Shown here one piece after another: positions 14,240 to 15,684 of a stretch of 15,684 nucleotides of DNA. Within the stretch, counting starts at the first letter, position 1. Each line of letters opens with the position of its first letter. A program made the translations under genes and the position numbers. The notes below the pieces were generated by a model. It worked only from the letters and a program-made list of their open reading frames with translations, had not been told where the DNA came from and did no database searches. Origin of the DNA: Bacillota bacterium (GTDB lineage Bacteria > Bacillota_I > Bacilli_A > MOL361 > Turicibacteraceae); the NCBI GenBank assembly GCA_003486705.1, contig DNGE01000024.1, forward strand, positions 4,124 to 19,807, read 5' to 3'.

Positions 14240-15684
14240 ATGAAACCACAATTCGAATTAGAACGTAATACTGCAGTTATCAACTTTTCAGCACATTATT
14301 GTGTGAGTGAAGACGAGTTATTAAATAGTCAAGGATTTGAGCGTGTTTTATCTCGTTTCTTAAAAAAATTAAAGAAAAAAGATTCAGCTATCTATGAACA
14401 ATTATCTTATGTTTGTGGGGAAGAAAAAATTGCTGCTGAATTAATCTCATTATTTAAATTACTATTAGTGCTTGAAATTGATGAAGTCATGCAAATGAAT
14501 CGCTCTTTCACTGTGCTTTTACAACATAAAGATACATTAATCGAGTTTATTGAAGAATTATATAACTACTGGCGTTCACTTGAGCGTTATAGTGTGATTT
14601 ATAATAGTTCTGAGGGAACTGGTATTCAAAAAATTAAGTTTATTGAAGCGAATAACTCATTTACAAACTTAGTATTAAAAGTTTACCGAACAATTGAGGA
14701 ACGATTACTAGGACATCATCAAAATGTATATCGTCAATTAATTGTTGGGGCGAATGCGGGACTTGTTTTAGACGAAATCACGTGGGATATTCCACTAGAA
14801 TATATGGGATTACGTTACCCTGCATTTATCGAGTCGATTGTATTAACGCCACCATTTATCACTTATCCAAAGCGTACAAAACGTGATGGATTATTTGAAG
14901 AAGTGTTCAAAAACCCATTAGATGGTATTTATTTAGATCCAAATAACTGGTTCGTCTACCCAGCAAAAGTTGGAACAGCCTTAGCATATGTATTCTTCCA
15001 CCGCGATTTCATGGCACAAGGTGTCACAATGTGTAACTTATTCGAGTTAGCAAGTTTAGAAGAGTGCTATGATCGAAAACCGGATATCATTTATGTATAT
15101 GGGCACAAAGATACAGAGGATAAAGCAGTATTCTACCAAGATAAAGCAAATGACATCATGGTTGGGTATGCTTCATATAGTGAAGAGCACGATTATTTCG
15201 GATACATGAAGAAAATGATCTTAACTTTATATAATGTAAAAATGATTAATGATAAAAAGTTACCACTACATGGTGCGATGATTGAGTTAACATTAAAAAA
15301 TGGAAAAAAAAGCAATATCGTTGTAATTGGGGATAGTGGAGCTGGTAAATCAGAGACACTTGAAGCTGTTCGTATGATTGCTGAAGACCAAATCAAAGAA
15401 ATGAAGATTATTTTCGATGATATGGGAACTTTATTATATGAAAATGGTCATATCCGAGCTTTAGGAACTGAGATTGGGGCCTTCGTTCGTTTAGATGACT
15501 TAGATACTGGATACGCTTATCGTACAATCGACCGTTCAATTTTCATGAACCCAGATAAAACAAATGCGCGTATTGTTATTCCAGTCGCAACATATAAAGA
15601 TATTACAACAGCACGTTCAGTCGATATGTTCTTATACGCAAACAACTATGAAGAAGATGGAGCAGACTTCGAATTTTTCACCAA
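14240..15684 (+). CDS. PEPCK/HPr-kinase superfamily protein, 3' truncated by window edge
   Basis: This open frame starts MKPQFELERNTAVINF and continues for 481 codons to the edge without a stop, so the C terminus is unseen. AAGGGGG (14227-14233) lies 6 nt before ATG 14240. The first roughly 330 residues show no motif I know. Then LPLHGAM (His344), a P-loop GDSGAGKSE (residues 364-372) and FDDMG (Asp393, Asp394) follow in the order and spacing of the PEPCK/HprK catalytic core. The loop resembles HPr kinase (GDSGxGKSE) more than ATP-PEPCK (GLSGTGKT), but the length and the later VRLDDLDTGYAYRTID and NARIVIP segments resemble PEPCK. The enzyme may be a divergent PEP carboxykinase or a kinase of unknown substrate. 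The superfamily call is firm; the activity is not. Confidence 0.75.
   Translation, partial: MKPQFELERNTAVINFSAHYCVSEDELLNSQGFERVLSRFLKKLKKKDSAIYEQLSYVCGEEKIAAELISLFKLLLVLEIDEVMQMNRSFTVLLQHKDTLIEFIEELYNYWRSLERYSVIYNSSEGTGIQKIKFIEANNSFTNLVLKVYRTIEERLLGHHQNVYRQLIVGANAGLVLDEITWDIPLEYMGLRYPAFIESIVLTPPFITYPKRTKRDGLFEEVFKNPLDGIYLDPNNWFVYPAKVGTALAYVFFHRDFMAQGVTMCNLFELASLEECYDRKPDIIYVYGHKDTEDKAVFYQDKANDIMVGYASYSEEHDYFGYMKKMILTLYNVKMINDKKLPLHGAMIELTLKNGKKSNIVVIGDSGAGKSETLEAVRMIAEDQIKEMKIIFDDMGTLLYENGHIRALGTEIGAFVRLDDLDTGYAYRTIDRSIFMNPDKTNARIVIPVATYKDITTARSVDMFLYANNYEEDGADFEFFT

Overview
The window is an AT-rich stretch of a low-GC Gram-positive (Bacillota) chromosome. TGA is a normal stop codon (purM ends with it and tryptophans are TGG), so this is not a mollicute. 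The gene set suggests a Turicibacter- or Erysipelotrichia-like gut bacterium: a Bacillus-like pur gene order, a single-chain PurL of clostridial/proteobacterial type, and a PEPCK-like protein with an HPr-kinase-like P-loop. That placement is inference from recognition, not from a search.

Positions 55-12735 hold nine co-directional de novo purine genes in the order purE-purK-purL-purC-purF-purM-purN-purH-purD. They cover every step from PRPP to IMP except step 8, adenylosuccinate lyase (purB), which is not in the window. PurF makes phosphoribosylamine, PurD adds glycine, PurN formylates, PurL makes FGAM, PurM closes the ring, PurK/PurE carboxylate AIR, PurC adds aspartate and PurH finishes IMP. 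PurL is the long form (1235 aa) with a fused glutaminase, so no purS or purQ is needed and none is present. Some junctions are tight: purE/purK overlap, purC/purF are adjacent, and purM/purN share ATGA. Five junctions carry gaps of about 95-330 nt: purK-purL, purL-purC, purF-purM, purN-purH and purH-purD. These gaps are not plain spacers. They hold a hairpin that may compete for the purL ribosome binding site, a candidate internal promoter with an inverted PurBox-like pair before purC, a strong Shine-Dalgarno sequence cut off from the purM start by a stable hairpin, and very short ORFs with good Shine-Dalgarno sequences before purH and purD.

A 16-bp GC-cored hairpin directly after purD ends the operon. 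After a roughly 225-nt AT-rich control region (two inverted repeats and an extended -10 promoter) comes a separate gene for a class V PLP aminotransferase of the alanine/serine-glyoxylate type. After another 148 nt, a PEPCK/HPr-kinase-superfamily gene begins and runs off the right edge.

The genes themselves are ordinary housekeeping genes. The points worth a second look are the intergenic elements, above all the purF-purM junction, and the unusual P-loop protein at the end. I see no CRISPR array, transposon, tRNA, rRNA or canonical purine riboswitch.
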